Positions 1 through 10,500 of a DNA stretch of 64,000 bases are shown here, one piece after another. Positions within the stretch are counted from its first letter, which is position 1; every line of letters starts with the position of its first letter. Made by a program: the position numbers and the translations under genes. The notes below the pieces were generated by a model. It was not told the DNA's origin, made no database searches, and worked only from the letters and a program-made list of their open reading frames with translations. Source of the stretch: an uncultured Saprospiraceae bacterium (GTDB taxonomy: Bacteria; Bacteroidota; Bacteroidia; Chitinophagales; Saprospiraceae); contig CALDYY010000056.1 of NCBI GenBank assembly GCA_937944245.1, forward strand, positions 1-64,000, in the 5' to 3' direction.

Positions 1-33
1 ATTGAAGTGAAATTAGAACCAACGTCCAAGTAA
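1..33 (+). other. Possible 3' end of an upstream coding region
   Basis: Frame 1 reads ten sense codons (IEVKLEPTSK) and then TAA. This could be the C-terminus of a gene that begins outside the window. The other two forward frames hit TGA within the first three codons. Ten residues cannot identify a family, so this is only a possibility. The next 230 bases hold no convincing gene. Confidence 0.2.
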
Positions 34-105
34 CCCAATTGAGTTATACCAGATTTCTAGAAAATAATAATATTTTAGCGCAGCAAATTATCCAAAGTAA
101 ACAAT

Positions 106-113
106 TAGATTTG
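106..113 (+). promoter_or_regulatory. Candidate -7 promoter element (TAGATTTG) upstream of the SusC gene
   Basis: TAGATTTG matches the Bacteroidota -7 consensus TAnnTTTG. No clear TTTG -33 box sits about 19-20 bases upstream, so the call is weak. If used, it would give a leader of about 150 bases before the SusC start codon. AT-rich DNA contains such 8-mers by chance. Confidence 0.25.
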
Positions 114-270
114 CTTTGAAATTAGTACTACAAACAAAAACGAGAAACATCTTACCAACTACAAGTTGTGCTTAAAATTTCTTAATTCCATGCCCATATA
201 GATAAGTAGGGATGACGCTCCTAGCTTAATACTTATTGAAACTTTATTTTCAACATCAAATATTTATTTT

Positions 271-3200
271 ATGAAGTTTTCTTTCACTTTGCTAGTCAAG
301 GGGTTAAAACTTGGTGTTTTAACTTTTCTGCTTTGTGCAGCAGGTTTAGCTGCCTATGCACAACAAACGATTACTGGAGTAGTCGTTGATGAAACTGGTG
401 CACCACTAATTGGGGCAACAGTTATGGTTAAAGGGACAATGGTTGGCACAACAACAGACAACAATGGTACTTACAGCATCAATGCTTCGTCTGGTCAAGA
501 CCTAGAGTTCTCTATGGTTGGTATGTCCACGCAGACCGTTTTGGTTAATCGCCAAACCAGCATTAACATTACTTTGGGAGAAACAGCTTATACCTTGAAC
601 GAGGCTGTGGTAACGGCACTTGGTATCAAAGAAGACCGTAGGAAGTTGAGTTACTCCCATCAATCTGTTCAGGGCGAGGAATTAGCCAATACACAACGAG
701 ACAATGCTTTTTTGTCTTTACAAGGTCGTGTAGCTGGATTGAATTTAACACCAACCAGTGGTCTGGCAGGTGGTTCGGTAAGTATCAATTTGAGAGGTGT
801 AAACTCTATTGGTAGTTCTAATCAACCCCTAGTGGTGTTGGATGGTTTGCCTATCAACAGTAGCACATTTAATCAGCACGACTTGTACTCTGACCGTGCT
901 GGTGTCAATGGAAATGTGAACAACAATCGCGATGATACAGGTAGCCGATTGGCAGAGATTAACCCTAACGACATTGAAAGCGTAACAGTGCTCAAAGGAC
1001 CAGAAGCGGCTGCGCTTTATGGTAATGAGGGTGCTAACGGTGTAATTGTTATTACAACAAGAAAAGGTAAAGCTGGCATTGGAAGAGTAAATTACAAAGT
1101 GCGTGCTGCCATGTCAGAAGTGTATCTTTTCCCTGAAATTCAGCAAGTGTATGGACGAGGTGCAAATGGTGTAGAAGAACCTAACGCCACAAGCTATTTC
1201 GGACCAAAATATGCACCTGGCACTACTTTTTACAATAATGTTGATGATTTCTTTAAAAGAGGAAGCAACTCAAGACATGATTTATCCTTTGAAGGCGGAA
1301 CAGATAAAATAACTTATCGCTTATCTTCTGCTTTCCTACAAACAGAAGGTGTCATTCCCGGCAATAGTTTTGACCAAATTAACGCTTCTTTAAGCTCTGA
1401 GGCGCGATTGTTGCCTTGGTTAAAAGCATTTACGCGGTTTAGCTTTACCAAAAATACAAATATCTTGCCTCCGGGTGGTACTCAAGGTTATTTGACAGGG
1501 GTATTGCGTTATCCTGCTGACCAAAGAATGAGTGACTATTTGACTTTAGAAGGTACACGCCGTTTGACAAGAGACAACTTAACTCCCGTAACAGATAATG
1601 CTAATCCTTTCTTTGATGTGAACAAAAACATTCGTAAAGAAGATACCGATAGAACAATTGGAAACATTACTTTAGATGCTACAATCAAGCCTTGGTGGAG
1701 TGTTACTGGCATTTTTGGAGCAGATATATTTTCCACAAGTGCTAATCGCTTTTTCCATCCCGAATCTAATATTGGATTTCCAAGAGCAGGATGGACTGAA
1801 AACTATACAAATATTGGTCGTCTTTTGACTACTAACATGTTTACTACATTCAGAAAATCGCAAGGCAAATTTCGTACTTCTTTTGTGGCTGGTATAAACA
1901 TTAATGATAGAGAAAGTGAAACTAATTCTATTTATGGTGAGAAATTTTTCTTACCTGACTTCAATAGTGTGAACAATACTGACCCGATCACGCAACGCAA
2001 TCAAACCATAGTAACACGTACTCGCTTAATTGGGGTATTTGGAAAAGCAGAGTTTAACTGGCAAAACTGGTTAATTTTAAATTTAACAGGTAGAAATGAC
2101 TGGTCATCCACTTTACCAATCGCCAACCGCTCCTACTTTTACCCATCAGCAGGTTTGACTTTTGTATTTACAGATGTTCCTGCTTTACAGGATAAGTTGA
2201 GCTTCATGGATTTCGGTAAAATCAGAGCTTCCTTTGCACAAGTAGGAAACCCTGCACCGCCTTACCGCATTCGCGCACGACTTGTACCACGTACTTCCAC
2301 AGGAGGTGGATTTAGCTACGACTTCTTTGGCGATAATCCAGCCTTGAAGCCAGAGCAAGTGGAAAGTTTTGAAATAGGTACTGACCTTAGCTTCTTTAAA
2401 AATCGCCTATCTTTGGATGTGGCAGTTTTCTCAAAAACCATTCGCGACCAAATCGTTACGCAGCGTTTGAGCTATGGTACAGGTTTTATCTTTGGTCTAT
2501 TAAATGGTGGAGAACTAAACACAAAAGGTCTTGAAATTCAGCTTGGTTTAGTGCCTGTAAGGTCAAAAAACTTTACTTGGAACATCAACACCAACTTCAC
2601 GAAATACCAAACTGAAGTATTAAGCCTTCCAGCTAACGTAAATGAATATTACGATTCCGACACTTGGGCATTTGGTAATGCAAGAGCTAGTGCTTTCTCA
2701 CCTGCTGATGTATTAGCAGCTAGATTTACTGCACCCGGCAACCGCTTCTACGCACCATTGAACAGTCGCGGTGCTGGTTCAGCAACAGCTATTGGGGGCT
2801 GGAGTTATCTGAGAAATAGCAAGGGGCAAATTCTTATCAATCCAACAACTGGGTTTCCTATTCCTAACAACAACTTTTTGCCCATTGGCGACCGTAACCC
2901 AACTTTCACTGTTGGTTTGGTCAATGATTTCCGCATTATGAATAATTTATCTATTTCTTTCTTGTTGGATATTCGTAGAGGTGGTGATATTTTTAATGGT
3001 AATGAGTTGTTCTTAGTGCAAAATGGTTTGAGTAAGCGCACATTGAACCGCGAAGAATCTTTCATTTTTGCAGAAGGCAATAGCGTACTGCGCGATGGAA
3101 AAGAAGAAACAGATAATCCAACTATAAACGATAAGTTGATTACGCCAATCGCTAATCAGCAGTTTTACACAGGTGTTTTATTGCCAGAAGATTTCATAGA

Positions 3201-3465
3201 GCGCGATATTAACTGGGTTCGTTTGCGCGACATTACCATTAGCTATAATTTTAAGGGTAAATGGTTAGGTCAGCAAAAAGTAATCAAAGACCTCAGCATA
3301 TTTGTAAACGGTACGGATTTATTTTTGATTACCAACTATTCTGGTGCTGACCCTTATGTGAGTACAACTAACCCTGCTACGGGTGGTGCAGGTGGTTTTG
3401 GAATGGATTTTGGGAAAATTTCTTTACCACGTACCTTCTCAACAGGATTGTCCGTTTCTTTCTAA
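271..3465 (+). CDS. SusC/RagA-type TonB-dependent outer-membrane receptor
   Basis: Outer-membrane barrel that, with its SusD partner, imports an oligosaccharide, peptide or other nutrient using TonB energy. The 1064-residue product starts with a signal peptide ending near residue 31 (AYAQ). It continues with a carboxypeptidase-regulatory-like beta domain (about 33-105, starting ITGVVVDETGAPLIGATV), a plug domain (about 115-265) with the SusC-type stretch LRGVNSIGSSNQPLVVLDG, then a long beta-barrel ending in an aromatic residue (SVSF). Length and order are typical of SusC proteins. The SusD-like gene follows 21 bases downstream, which almost certainly makes an operon. No glycoside hydrolase, sulfatase or sigma/anti-sigma regulator is next to it, so the substrate cannot be inferred and the pair is not a full polysaccharide utilization locus within this window. 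Confidence 0.95.
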   Translation: MKFSFTLLVKGLKLGVLTFLLCAAGLAAYAQQTITGVVVDETGAPLIGATVMVKGTMVGTTTDNNGTYSINASSGQDLEFSMVGMSTQTVLVNRQTSINITLGETAYTLNEAVVTALGIKEDRRKLSYSHQSVQGEELANTQRDNAFLSLQGRVAGLNLTPTSGLAGGSVSINLRGVNSIGSSNQPLVVLDGLPINSSTFNQHDLYSDRAGVNGNVNNNRDDTGSRLAEINPNDIESVTVLKGPEAAALYGNEGANGVIVITTRKGKAGIGRVNYKVRAAMSEVYLFPEIQQVYGRGANGVEEPNATSYFGPKYAPGTTFYNNVDDFFKRGSNSRHDLSFEGGTDKITYRLSSAFLQTEGVIPGNSFDQINASLSSEARLLPWLKAFTRFSFTKNTNILPPGGTQGYLTGVLRYPADQRMSDYLTLEGTRRLTRDNLTPVTDNANPFFDVNKNIRKEDTDRTIGNITLDATIKPWWSVTGIFGADIFSTSANRFFHPESNIGFPRAGWTENYTNIGRLLTTNMFTTFRKSQGKFRTSFVAGININDRESETNSIYGEKFFLPDFNSVNNTDPITQRNQTIVTRTRLIGVFGKAEFNWQNWLILNLTGRNDWSSTLPIANRSYFYPSAGLTFVFTDVPALQDKLSFMDFGKIRASFAQVGNPAPPYRIRARLVPRTSTGGGFSYDFFGDNPALKPEQVESFEIGTDLSFFKNRLSLDVAVFSKTIRDQIVTQRLSYGTGFIFGLLNGGELNTKGLEIQLGLVPVRSKNFTWNINTNFTKYQTEVLSLPANVNEYYDSDTWAFGNARASAFSPADVLAARFTAPGNRFYAPLNSRGAGSATAIGGWSYLRNSKGQILINPTTGFPIPNNNFLPIGDRNPTFTVGLVNDFRIMNNLSISFLLDIRRGGDIFNGNELFLVQNGLSKRTLNREESFIFAEGNSVLRDGKEETDNPTINDKLITPIANQQFYTGVLLPEDFIERDINWVRLRDITISYNFKGKWLGQQKVIKDLSIFVNGTDLFLITNYSGADPYVSTTNPATGGAGGFGMDFGKISLPRTFSTGLSVSF

Positions 3466-3486
3466 CTTTTTAAAATTGAACAAATT

Positions 3487-5001
3487 ATGAAACGCAATAT
3501 CTTTTTATCATTTTTAGTGGCAACTACCTTATTATTTAGTAGTTGCGACGATTATTTAGACATTAATTTTGACCCTAGCAATCCGCAATTAGCGGAAGGG
3601 TTTGCGCTGTTGCCGCCTATGTTCTCCGAAATGGTGCGTGGCGAAGCATTTGATATTCGATTTGTAGGGCAATACATCCAAAATTGGAATTGGATTGCAG
3701 CAAATAATGTCTGGGATCAGCATGGCTATGTTGCAGGTAGTGATGCAGCAGGTGAAAAATGGAGACAACACTATTGGGCTATTGGTAGAAATGTGGATTT
3801 AATTATCAGTGAATCCACTAAAAAAGGACAATGGGATTATGTGGGTGCAGCAAAAGCAATTCGCGCTTGGAGTTGGCAAAGTTCAACAGATGTTTATGGC
3901 GAAATGATTCTTTCACAAGTGTTCGAGCCTAATCGCTACGTTTTTGACTACGATAGCCAAGAGGCTATTTACAAAGAAGTAGAAAGATTGGCTTTAGAAG
4001 CCATTAAAGATTTAGAACGCACTGACGGAGCAGTAAGCCAAGCAAGTTTAGGACGTGGTGACCTTGTTTATAAAGGCGACCGCTCAAAATGGATTAAATT
4101 TACTAATGCTGTTTTGGCAAGAAATGCACATCACCTTTCTAACAAATCGAATTACAACGCGGATAAAGTAATCGAATATTGCGACAAAGCGTTGGCTTCC
4201 AATGCGGATAACTTTAATGTTCCTCACGCAGGTACAAGCACAAGCGATGGAAACTTTTTTGGACCTACGCGCAACAACTTAAGGTCGTACCGTCAGAGTG
4301 CATATATCTTGAGCTTATTAAATGGTACAACCTTTAACGGTGTTCAAGATCCGCGTTTGTCTAAAATGTTGAGTCCTTCTCCTGATGGTGAGTATCGTGG
4401 GGTATCTCCAGTGGTAGGTGACCCAACCAATACCACCAACAACCCTATGCGTATTCCTTTACTTTGGGGAGTTGCACCAACCGTAACAGTGGCTGCTCAA
4501 ATACCTGGAAAGTATATTTTTACAGATAAAGCAGCACATCCAATAATTACATATTCCGAAGTTCAATTTATCAAAGCAGAAGCTGCCTTCAAAAAAGGCG
4601 ATAGAGCCACAGCTTTTGATGCATTTAAAAAAGGAATAACAGCTCATATGGATTTTGCTACGGTAGCTGCTGCAGACCGTGATGCCTATTTGGCAAGCGA
4701 TGCAGTACCTCAATCTGCCGATGCGTTGACTTTGAGCGACATCATGTTGCAAAAATATATTGCCCTTTGGGTACATGGTGCATTAGAAACTTGGGTGGAT
4801 ATGCGTCGCTATCGTTACAGCAGTGAGGTGTACAAGGGATTTACTCTTCCAGCACTTTTATTTGTTGCAAATGACGGTAAGCCTGCCTATCGCTTACGCC
4901 CACGTTACAATTCAGAATTTGTTTGGAATTTAGATGCACTAAATAAAATTGGAGCTACTGAGGATAACTTCCACACTATTGAACCATGGTTCATTAAGTA
5001 G
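3487..5001 (+). CDS. SusD/RagB-family nutrient-binding outer-membrane lipoprotein
   Basis: Surface lipoprotein that forms the lid and substrate-binding partner of the adjacent SusC barrel. The 504-residue product begins with a lipoprotein signal: hydrophobic core followed by FSSC with the lipid-accepting Cys at residue 20. The next residues, CDDYLDINFDPSNP, are characteristic of the SusD-like_2 group, whose members commonly start C..DYLDINTDPNNP. The rest is helix-rich, as expected for the TPR-like SusD fold, with many Trp and Tyr residues. It is translated right after the SusC gene and ends just before a strong hairpin terminator. Pairing, lipobox and length make the family call firm; the ligand is unknown. 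Confidence 0.93.
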   Translation: MKRNIFLSFLVATTLLFSSCDDYLDINFDPSNPQLAEGFALLPPMFSEMVRGEAFDIRFVGQYIQNWNWIAANNVWDQHGYVAGSDAAGEKWRQHYWAIGRNVDLIISESTKKGQWDYVGAAKAIRAWSWQSSTDVYGEMILSQVFEPNRYVFDYDSQEAIYKEVERLALEAIKDLERTDGAVSQASLGRGDLVYKGDRSKWIKFTNAVLARNAHHLSNKSNYNADKVIEYCDKALASNADNFNVPHAGTSTSDGNFFGPTRNNLRSYRQSAYILSLLNGTTFNGVQDPRLSKMLSPSPDGEYRGVSPVVGDPTNTTNNPMRIPLLWGVAPTVTVAAQIPGKYIFTDKAAHPIITYSEVQFIKAEAAFKKGDRATAFDAFKKGITAHMDFATVAAADRDAYLASDAVPQSADALTLSDIMLQKYIALWVHGALETWVDMRRYRYSSEVYKGFTLPALLFVANDGKPAYRLRPRYNSEFVWNLDALNKIGATEDNFHTIEPWFIK

Positions 5002-5015
5002 TGGTTTTAACTTAT

Positions 5016-5080
5016 AGTTAGTTTTGGATGTTGAATGTTGAGTTTTGTTTAACCCAACGTTCAACATCCAACTAAAACTA
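5016..5080. terminator. Bidirectional hairpin terminator / REP-like palindrome
   Basis: Long inverted repeat between two convergent genes. The left arm (about 5018-5040) contains GGATGTTGAATGTTG and the right arm (about 5055-5080) contains CAACGTTCAACATCC, with an AT-rich loop. A-rich and T-rich flanks suit termination in both directions. Its sequence resembles the hairpin at 39668-39720, so it may belong to a dispersed palindromic family. Confidence 0.75.
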
Positions 5081-5090
5081 AAAAACAAAA

Positions 5091-5954
5091 CTACTTCACT
5101 ACTTCTGCTTCATCAATCATTTCATCGCCGTCGCCGTCCAAATCTTCAAACCCTTTTACCATACCTTTATTATCAGGCTTTTCGTAGTTAGGGTCTTGCG
5201 AAATTTCAATGTCGCCTACTTTAGTGATGTCTTTATCGCCTTTATTGTGGTAGTCACCTTTGGCAAATCGCTCTGCGCGTGTAAAAAAGTCATCTTTGCC
5301 GTCTAGCAAGCTACCTTTTACATTGTCATAACCGATTTTAGGCTCGGCAGGAGTATCATCTCCAACTTTAGCTTTTAGTTTTTCGGTTAAATCCTCTGCT
5401 TTTTCCATCAAGTCATCAAAAATGGAATTTCCTTTATCCAGAACAGCCTTAGCTTTATCGGCTAACGTACTCTTTACCGTTTCGGTCGTTGCAGTAGCAT
5501 CCTTAAAAATATCTGAAGCTAGATCATCAGCGGTTTCAGCGGCAGCATTCATGGTATCGCTTGCTTTTGTCTTTGCTGATTCCGCTTTTTCAGTAGTTTT
5601 TTCTCGGTAATCGTCAAATTGTTCTTTTACTTGTTTAGATTTTTCGATTACTTTTTCGCCTACTTCTTCTGAAAAAGATTTTGTTTTTTCCCAAAATTCA
5701 CCTGCTTTCTTAAGCACTTCACTTCCTACTTCTTCAGAAATATTTTTTGCTTTTTCAAGAGTCCCACCAGTACGCTCATTGATTTGTGCACTTATCTCTT
5801 CTACTTTTTTACTGGCAATTTCCAAGTATTCTTCCGTTTGCTCAGCAACTTTTTTCCCTGTTTCTTTCCCTACTTCGGTTGCTTTTTCTACCGTATGTTT
5901 TGCTACAGAGGATACTCCGAAAAATAATTTTTTTAAATCATTAATTACACTCAT
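5091..5954 (-). CDS. LEA/apolipoprotein-like amphipathic helical protein with C-terminal EF-hand-like loop
   Basis: Function unknown. The 287-residue product has no signal peptide. Residues about 15-195 are dominated by Lys, Glu, Ala and Thr in 11-residue-like patterns (for example KATEVGKETGKKVAEQTEEY) that predict long amphipathic helices, similar to group-3 LEA, YtxH or apolipoprotein-like proteins. Residues about 205-260 are a distinct acidic segment. The C-terminus contains DGDGDEMIDEAE, which fits a 12-residue EF-hand loop (D at 1, 3, 5; I at 8; E at 12) except that position 6 is Glu rather than Gly. A role in stress protection or membrane/envelope association is an inference from composition only. 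It stands alone, convergent with the susD-like gene and divergent from the NADH dehydrogenase gene. Confidence 0.7.
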   Translation of the reverse strand: MSVINDLKKLFFGVSSVAKHTVEKATEVGKETGKKVAEQTEEYLEIASKKVEEISAQINERTGGTLEKAKNISEEVGSEVLKKAGEFWEKTKSFSEEVGEKVIEKSKQVKEQFDDYREKTTEKAESAKTKASDTMNAAAETADDLASDIFKDATATTETVKSTLADKAKAVLDKGNSIFDDLMEKAEDLTEKLKAKVGDDTPAEPKIGYDNVKGSLLDGKDDFFTRAERFAKGDYHNKGDKDITKVGDIEISQDPNYEKPDNKGMVKGFEDLDGDGDEMIDEAEVVK

Positions 5955-6091
5955 AATTGAATTAATTTTTTGTTATTTTCAACTAAGGTACGATAAATTG
6001 ATGACATTGTAATTTAAGTTTCTATGAACTTAAATAAAAGGCAGTCGTCAAATGCAAAAAATCTGTAAATAGCACAAAAAGATAATTAAAT

Positions 6092-7375
6092 ATGCCCGTT
6101 AATATTCCCGAAGTTGAGCAAAAACGCATTGTTGTCATTGGTGGAGGTTTCGCTGGTCTTGAATTGACGAAGCGACTCGCTTCTACTGATCATCAAATTG
6201 TTTTGGTGGATAAAAATAACTACCATCAATTTCAACCCCTTTTTTATCAGGTAGCTATGGCTGGTCTTGAACCAAGTTCCATTATTTTTCCATTTCGCAA
6301 ATTGTTCAGAAAATACAAGAATGTATTTGTGCGTATGGCTGAGGTAACAGAAGTGAATACTGCTACAAAGCAAATATTTACCTCTTATGGCTTTATCAAA
6401 TACGACTACCTAGTCATTGCTATTGGTGCAAATACCAACTTCTTCGGAAATGAAAAAATAGCGGAACATGCTATTCCTATGAAATCTGTTGCAGAAGCAT
6501 TGTTTTTGCGCAACGAAATACTAAGCGACTATGAGAATAGTTTGACAATACGCGAATTTGATACTCGACAGGAATTTATTGATATTGTTATTGTAGGTGG
6601 CGGACCAACAGGGGTAGAAGTGGCAGGTGCACTGGCAGAGATGAAGCAGTATATTATCCCAAGAGAATATAGAGAACTTGCTGCGCATGAAATAGACATT
6701 CATCTTATACAAAGTTCCGACCAACTACTAAAAGGGATGTCCAATAAATCAGCTAATGCTGCTTTGAAATACCTAACAGCACTTGGCGTAAAAGTAAAAC
6801 TCAATACTAGGGTAGTGGACTACGATGGCAAAGTAGTAACAATGAATGACGGTTCAAAAATTTCTACTAGAAAGTTGATTTGGGCGGCAGGCATCACTGG
6901 AAATCGTCTAACTGGCTTGCCGAATGAGGTATTGGTGTCAGGCAATCGTTTGAAAGTCAATCGCTTCAATCAAGTAGAAGGTTTAGAAGATGTTTATGCC
7001 ATTGGCGACATCGCCTACATGGAAGAAAAAGGATATGAAAAAGGGCATCCACAAGTTGCTCAGGTAGCCTTGCAACAAGCTAAACATTTGGCAAAAAATT
7101 TTAGGCAGCGTTTAAAAAATAAGCCAATGCAAGCATTTTCCTACAAAGACAAAGGCTCAATGGCAACCATTGGGAGAAATAAAGCCGTCGTAGATTTGCC
7201 GCGCACTTCTTTTCATGGGGCTTTTGCTTGGTATATTTGGCTAGTGGTTCATTTATTCGCCATTATTGGCACAAAAAATAAAGTGTTTGTTTTTCTAAAC
7301 TGGATGTGGAACTACATCACTTATGACCAATCGTTGCGACTAATTATTCGACCTTTTTTGAAAGGAAAGTCTTAA
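6092..7375 (+). CDS. ndh: Type II NADH dehydrogenase (NDH-2 family FAD oxidoreductase)
   Basis: Membrane-associated flavoprotein that oxidizes NADH and reduces quinone without pumping protons. The 427-residue product has an N-terminal FAD-binding Rossmann motif (VVIGGGFAGLE, about residues 14-24), then NYHQFQPLFYQVA, which is typical of NDH-2. A second NAD-binding Rossmann motif (DIVIVGGGPTGVEVAG) begins near residue 164, and the FAD-contacting YAIGD is near 300. The C-terminal 50 residues are aromatic and amphipathic (WYIWLVVHLFAII), matching the membrane-anchoring helices of NDH-2 enzymes. Length fits the family. It appears monocistronic, 91 bases before the first possible start of the giant repeat gene and transcribed divergently from the LEA-like gene. 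Confidence 0.9.
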   Translation: MPVNIPEVEQKRIVVIGGGFAGLELTKRLASTDHQIVLVDKNNYHQFQPLFYQVAMAGLEPSSIIFPFRKLFRKYKNVFVRMAEVTEVNTATKQIFTSYGFIKYDYLVIAIGANTNFFGNEKIAEHAIPMKSVAEALFLRNEILSDYENSLTIREFDTRQEFIDIVIVGGGPTGVEVAGALAEMKQYIIPREYRELAAHEIDIHLIQSSDQLLKGMSNKSANAALKYLTALGVKVKLNTRVVDYDGKVVTMNDGSKISTRKLIWAAGITGNRLTGLPNEVLVSGNRLKVNRFNQVEGLEDVYAIGDIAYMEEKGYEKGHPQVAQVALQQAKHLAKNFRQRLKNKPMQAFSYKDKGSMATIGRNKAVVDLPRTSFHGAFAWYIWLVVHLFAIIGTKNKVFVFLNWMWNYITYDQSLRLIIRPFLKGKS

Positions 7376-7598
7376 AATTGTCAATCTAACATTTTTTTTT
7401 ATGCTGTTGCTCCAACAAACTTTGCTAAGTTTCGTAATACGAGTATAAACATTTAGCAGAACACTTTTGAGAACAGACATTACACTAGTTAAACAAAGAC
7501 AGCGCTATTCATTATTGAATGCTATCATCCAATGTTATCCATCCATTGATGGATACACCAATCCATTTTATCATTTTCACTTTAAACTAATCCGTACC

Positions 7599-10500
7599 AT
7601 GAAACGGTTCTACTTACTTTTTTTCATTTTAGGACTTCCATTATTCCTGAAAGCACAATGTGTACCTGATGCTACCTTTTCTAACCAACCAATTGGTTTG
7701 TACCCATCTGCATTATCTGACCAACAAATTGCACAAGGTCTGGTAACAGCAGAGGCTTGCAAGGGAGCAAACCTAAATGTGGTATTCACCTTAGTCTTTG
7801 ATAAACAAGTCTTTGGGGCTACTATTGATTCCATTAGAATGAGTAATGTTGTTGGATTACCACCAGGTATTACTTGGCAGGCGCCATCTTTATCTATTAG
7901 TCAAAAAGGATTAGCGTGTTTTGTACTAACAGGTACACCTAGGGCTAATGCACAAGCTAGAGATTATCAAATTACTTTTAAAGCGCTTGCATGGCTGAAT
8001 GGTGGTGCAACGCCCAGCAATGTAGATTTCCCTGGAACATTGGTGCAAGGAAAATATATTATCAGAGTAAGGGAAGCCGTAGATTGCTGTAAACTTTCTT
8101 TGGAAACAACCAACACACCTGCTGTTTGCTTGACGACCAATAACGGGCAAGCGGGCGTAACCGTAAATAATGCAACAGGCGCAATCAAATACCAATGGGA
8201 TGCTGCCACAGGCAATCAAACTACGCAAATAGCAACAGGACTGAAGGCAGGTACTTACGCTGTAACTGTTTCAGATGCCATAGGTTGTACAGCAACAGCC
8301 AGTGTAACCGTAGGCGTGCGCATTGGCTCCGTTGACTTTGGTATCAGACTTGACAACGAAGCAGGTTGCGCACGCAGAGGTAAGGCAACAATTATCAATA
8401 CAACAGGGCGTGCGCCATTTACTTATGCTTGGTCAAACGGAACAACTACCATAAGTGCTGATAACTTAGCACCCGGCAATTACACGGCAACAGTAACAGA
8501 TAATACAGGGTGCAACAATATTAAATCCATTACCATACCGGGCGATCCAAATGCGATTAACTTTACAGTTAATACTCAAAATACCAGTTGTAGTGATAGA
8601 AATGATGGAAGTGCAGAAGTATCCATAGTTGGAGGAACTGCTGGCGCAACTTTTGCTTGGTCAACAGGGGCAACCACAGCGCGAATCACAGGGCTTGCTC
8701 CTGGAAGCTACACGGTAACTGTTACAAAAGACGGATGTAGCGCTGAAGAAATGGTTACGGTACAAGCTGCTGCTTTAGCATCGGTAACCATCAACTCAGA
8801 CGGTAGTAGCTGTACTGGAGGGTTGCCAACTGCCATAACCGCAGTAGGTACAGGAGGTAATGGAGGCTTCACCTACAGTTGGTCAAATGGAGTGAATCTA
8901 GCAAGAATAAATACACCAGCAGCAGGAAGCTACACCGTAACTGCCACAGATAGTAGGGGATGTCAAGCTACGAGAAGTATCACATTGAGCGGCGAGCGCA
9001 GAGATCCTATTACGTTGACTGCTCGATCGAATCAGGTCTCTTGTAACGCCACCGAAGATGGTAGTGCAATGGTTACAGCGGTTGGTGGCGATGGTAATTA
9101 CAATTACCTTTGGTCAAATGGTAGGACTACTGCAAGCATCACAAATATTGCGCCAGGTAGCTATACCGTAACTGTTTCTGATAATAGCGGATGTACAACC
9201 ACGCAAGCAGTAACAGTGGGTAAAGTACAAACATTTACATTGTCCGCTGATTTGAACAGTGTTAACTGTGGAACACTAGCTAATGGAAGAATTACACTTA
9301 CGCCAAATAGAGGAGCGATTACAGATTATACTTTTAACTGGTCAAATGGGGCGACAACTGCTTCCATCAATAGCCTTCGTGCAGGAAATTACAATGTTAC
9401 AGTAACGGAAATGTCAACAGGATGTATTGTTACCAATCAATATACCATTGTAGAATCCAATCCATTGACCATTAGTAATTTATCCGTTAATGATGTTTTA
9501 TGCAACGGCGATGCTACTGGTAGAGCTACAATTACTGTTGCTGGTGGTAGTGGAACGTTTACCTATGCTTGGTCTAACGGCGCAACTACTGCACAAGTTA
9601 CTAATCTAAGAGCAGGCAGTTACACGGTAACGGCAACAGATCAGAACGGCTGCTCTATAGAGCGAGGCATTACTGTAGGTCAACCTGAACGAATCGTGCC
9701 GAATGCTTCTGCCATGAATGAAATGATTGCCAATGATGGCTCTGCCACAGCCGACCCAACAGGCGGGAGGCAGCCATACACTTTTTTATGGTCAAAAGAG
9801 GGAAACTCCAATTTCTCTCGAACCACAAGAACTATCAACAACTTGTCTCCAGGTCAATACACCCTCAGAGTGTTGGATGCCAATAGCTGCAGTATGACAC
9901 AAACAGTTGTTGTTGCACCTTCTAACTGTACAGCAATTAACATTTCTGCTAACACCGTAGCGCCTACTTGTAATGGTGTAATAGGTTCTATTTCGGTAAC
10001 CGTTGAGGGTGGAAATAGTCCATATACTTACGCTTGGTCAAATGGAAAAACTACTGCTACTATTGATAGTTTGCAGCCGGGCGAATACTGCGTTACTGTA
10101 ACTGATAGAGATGGCTGCCCATCAAATCGTTGCTTTACCGTGAATGATTTGTCTAAATTTGAAGTGCGCGTAACTGATATTCGACCTGTTACTTGTGTTG
10201 GTGGTCGAAATGGTTCTATCACTGTTGCTGCTGGTGTAGGTAGTTTTACTTATCGCTGGTCAAATGGCATAAATGAAAGAACAATAAATAACTTAAGTGC
10301 AGGTAATTATACAGTAACGGTAACTAATAGCGCAGGCTGTCAGGTAACTGAAACCGTAAGATTAAATGCCCCAGATAGTATTGTGGCTCGAATTACTTCC
10401 AAAATGGATGCCAGTTGTGTAGGCTTACTTAATGGCATGACTTCTGTGGGTGTCGTAGGAGGAAAAGCCCCATTCACCTATCGTTGGTCAACGGGTGCTA

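Noticed and set aside
7467-7598. Upstream TTG extension of the giant SprB-repeat protein
   Set aside because: The added 44 residues are polar and aromatic and would bury the signal peptide that starts at the ATG at 7599.
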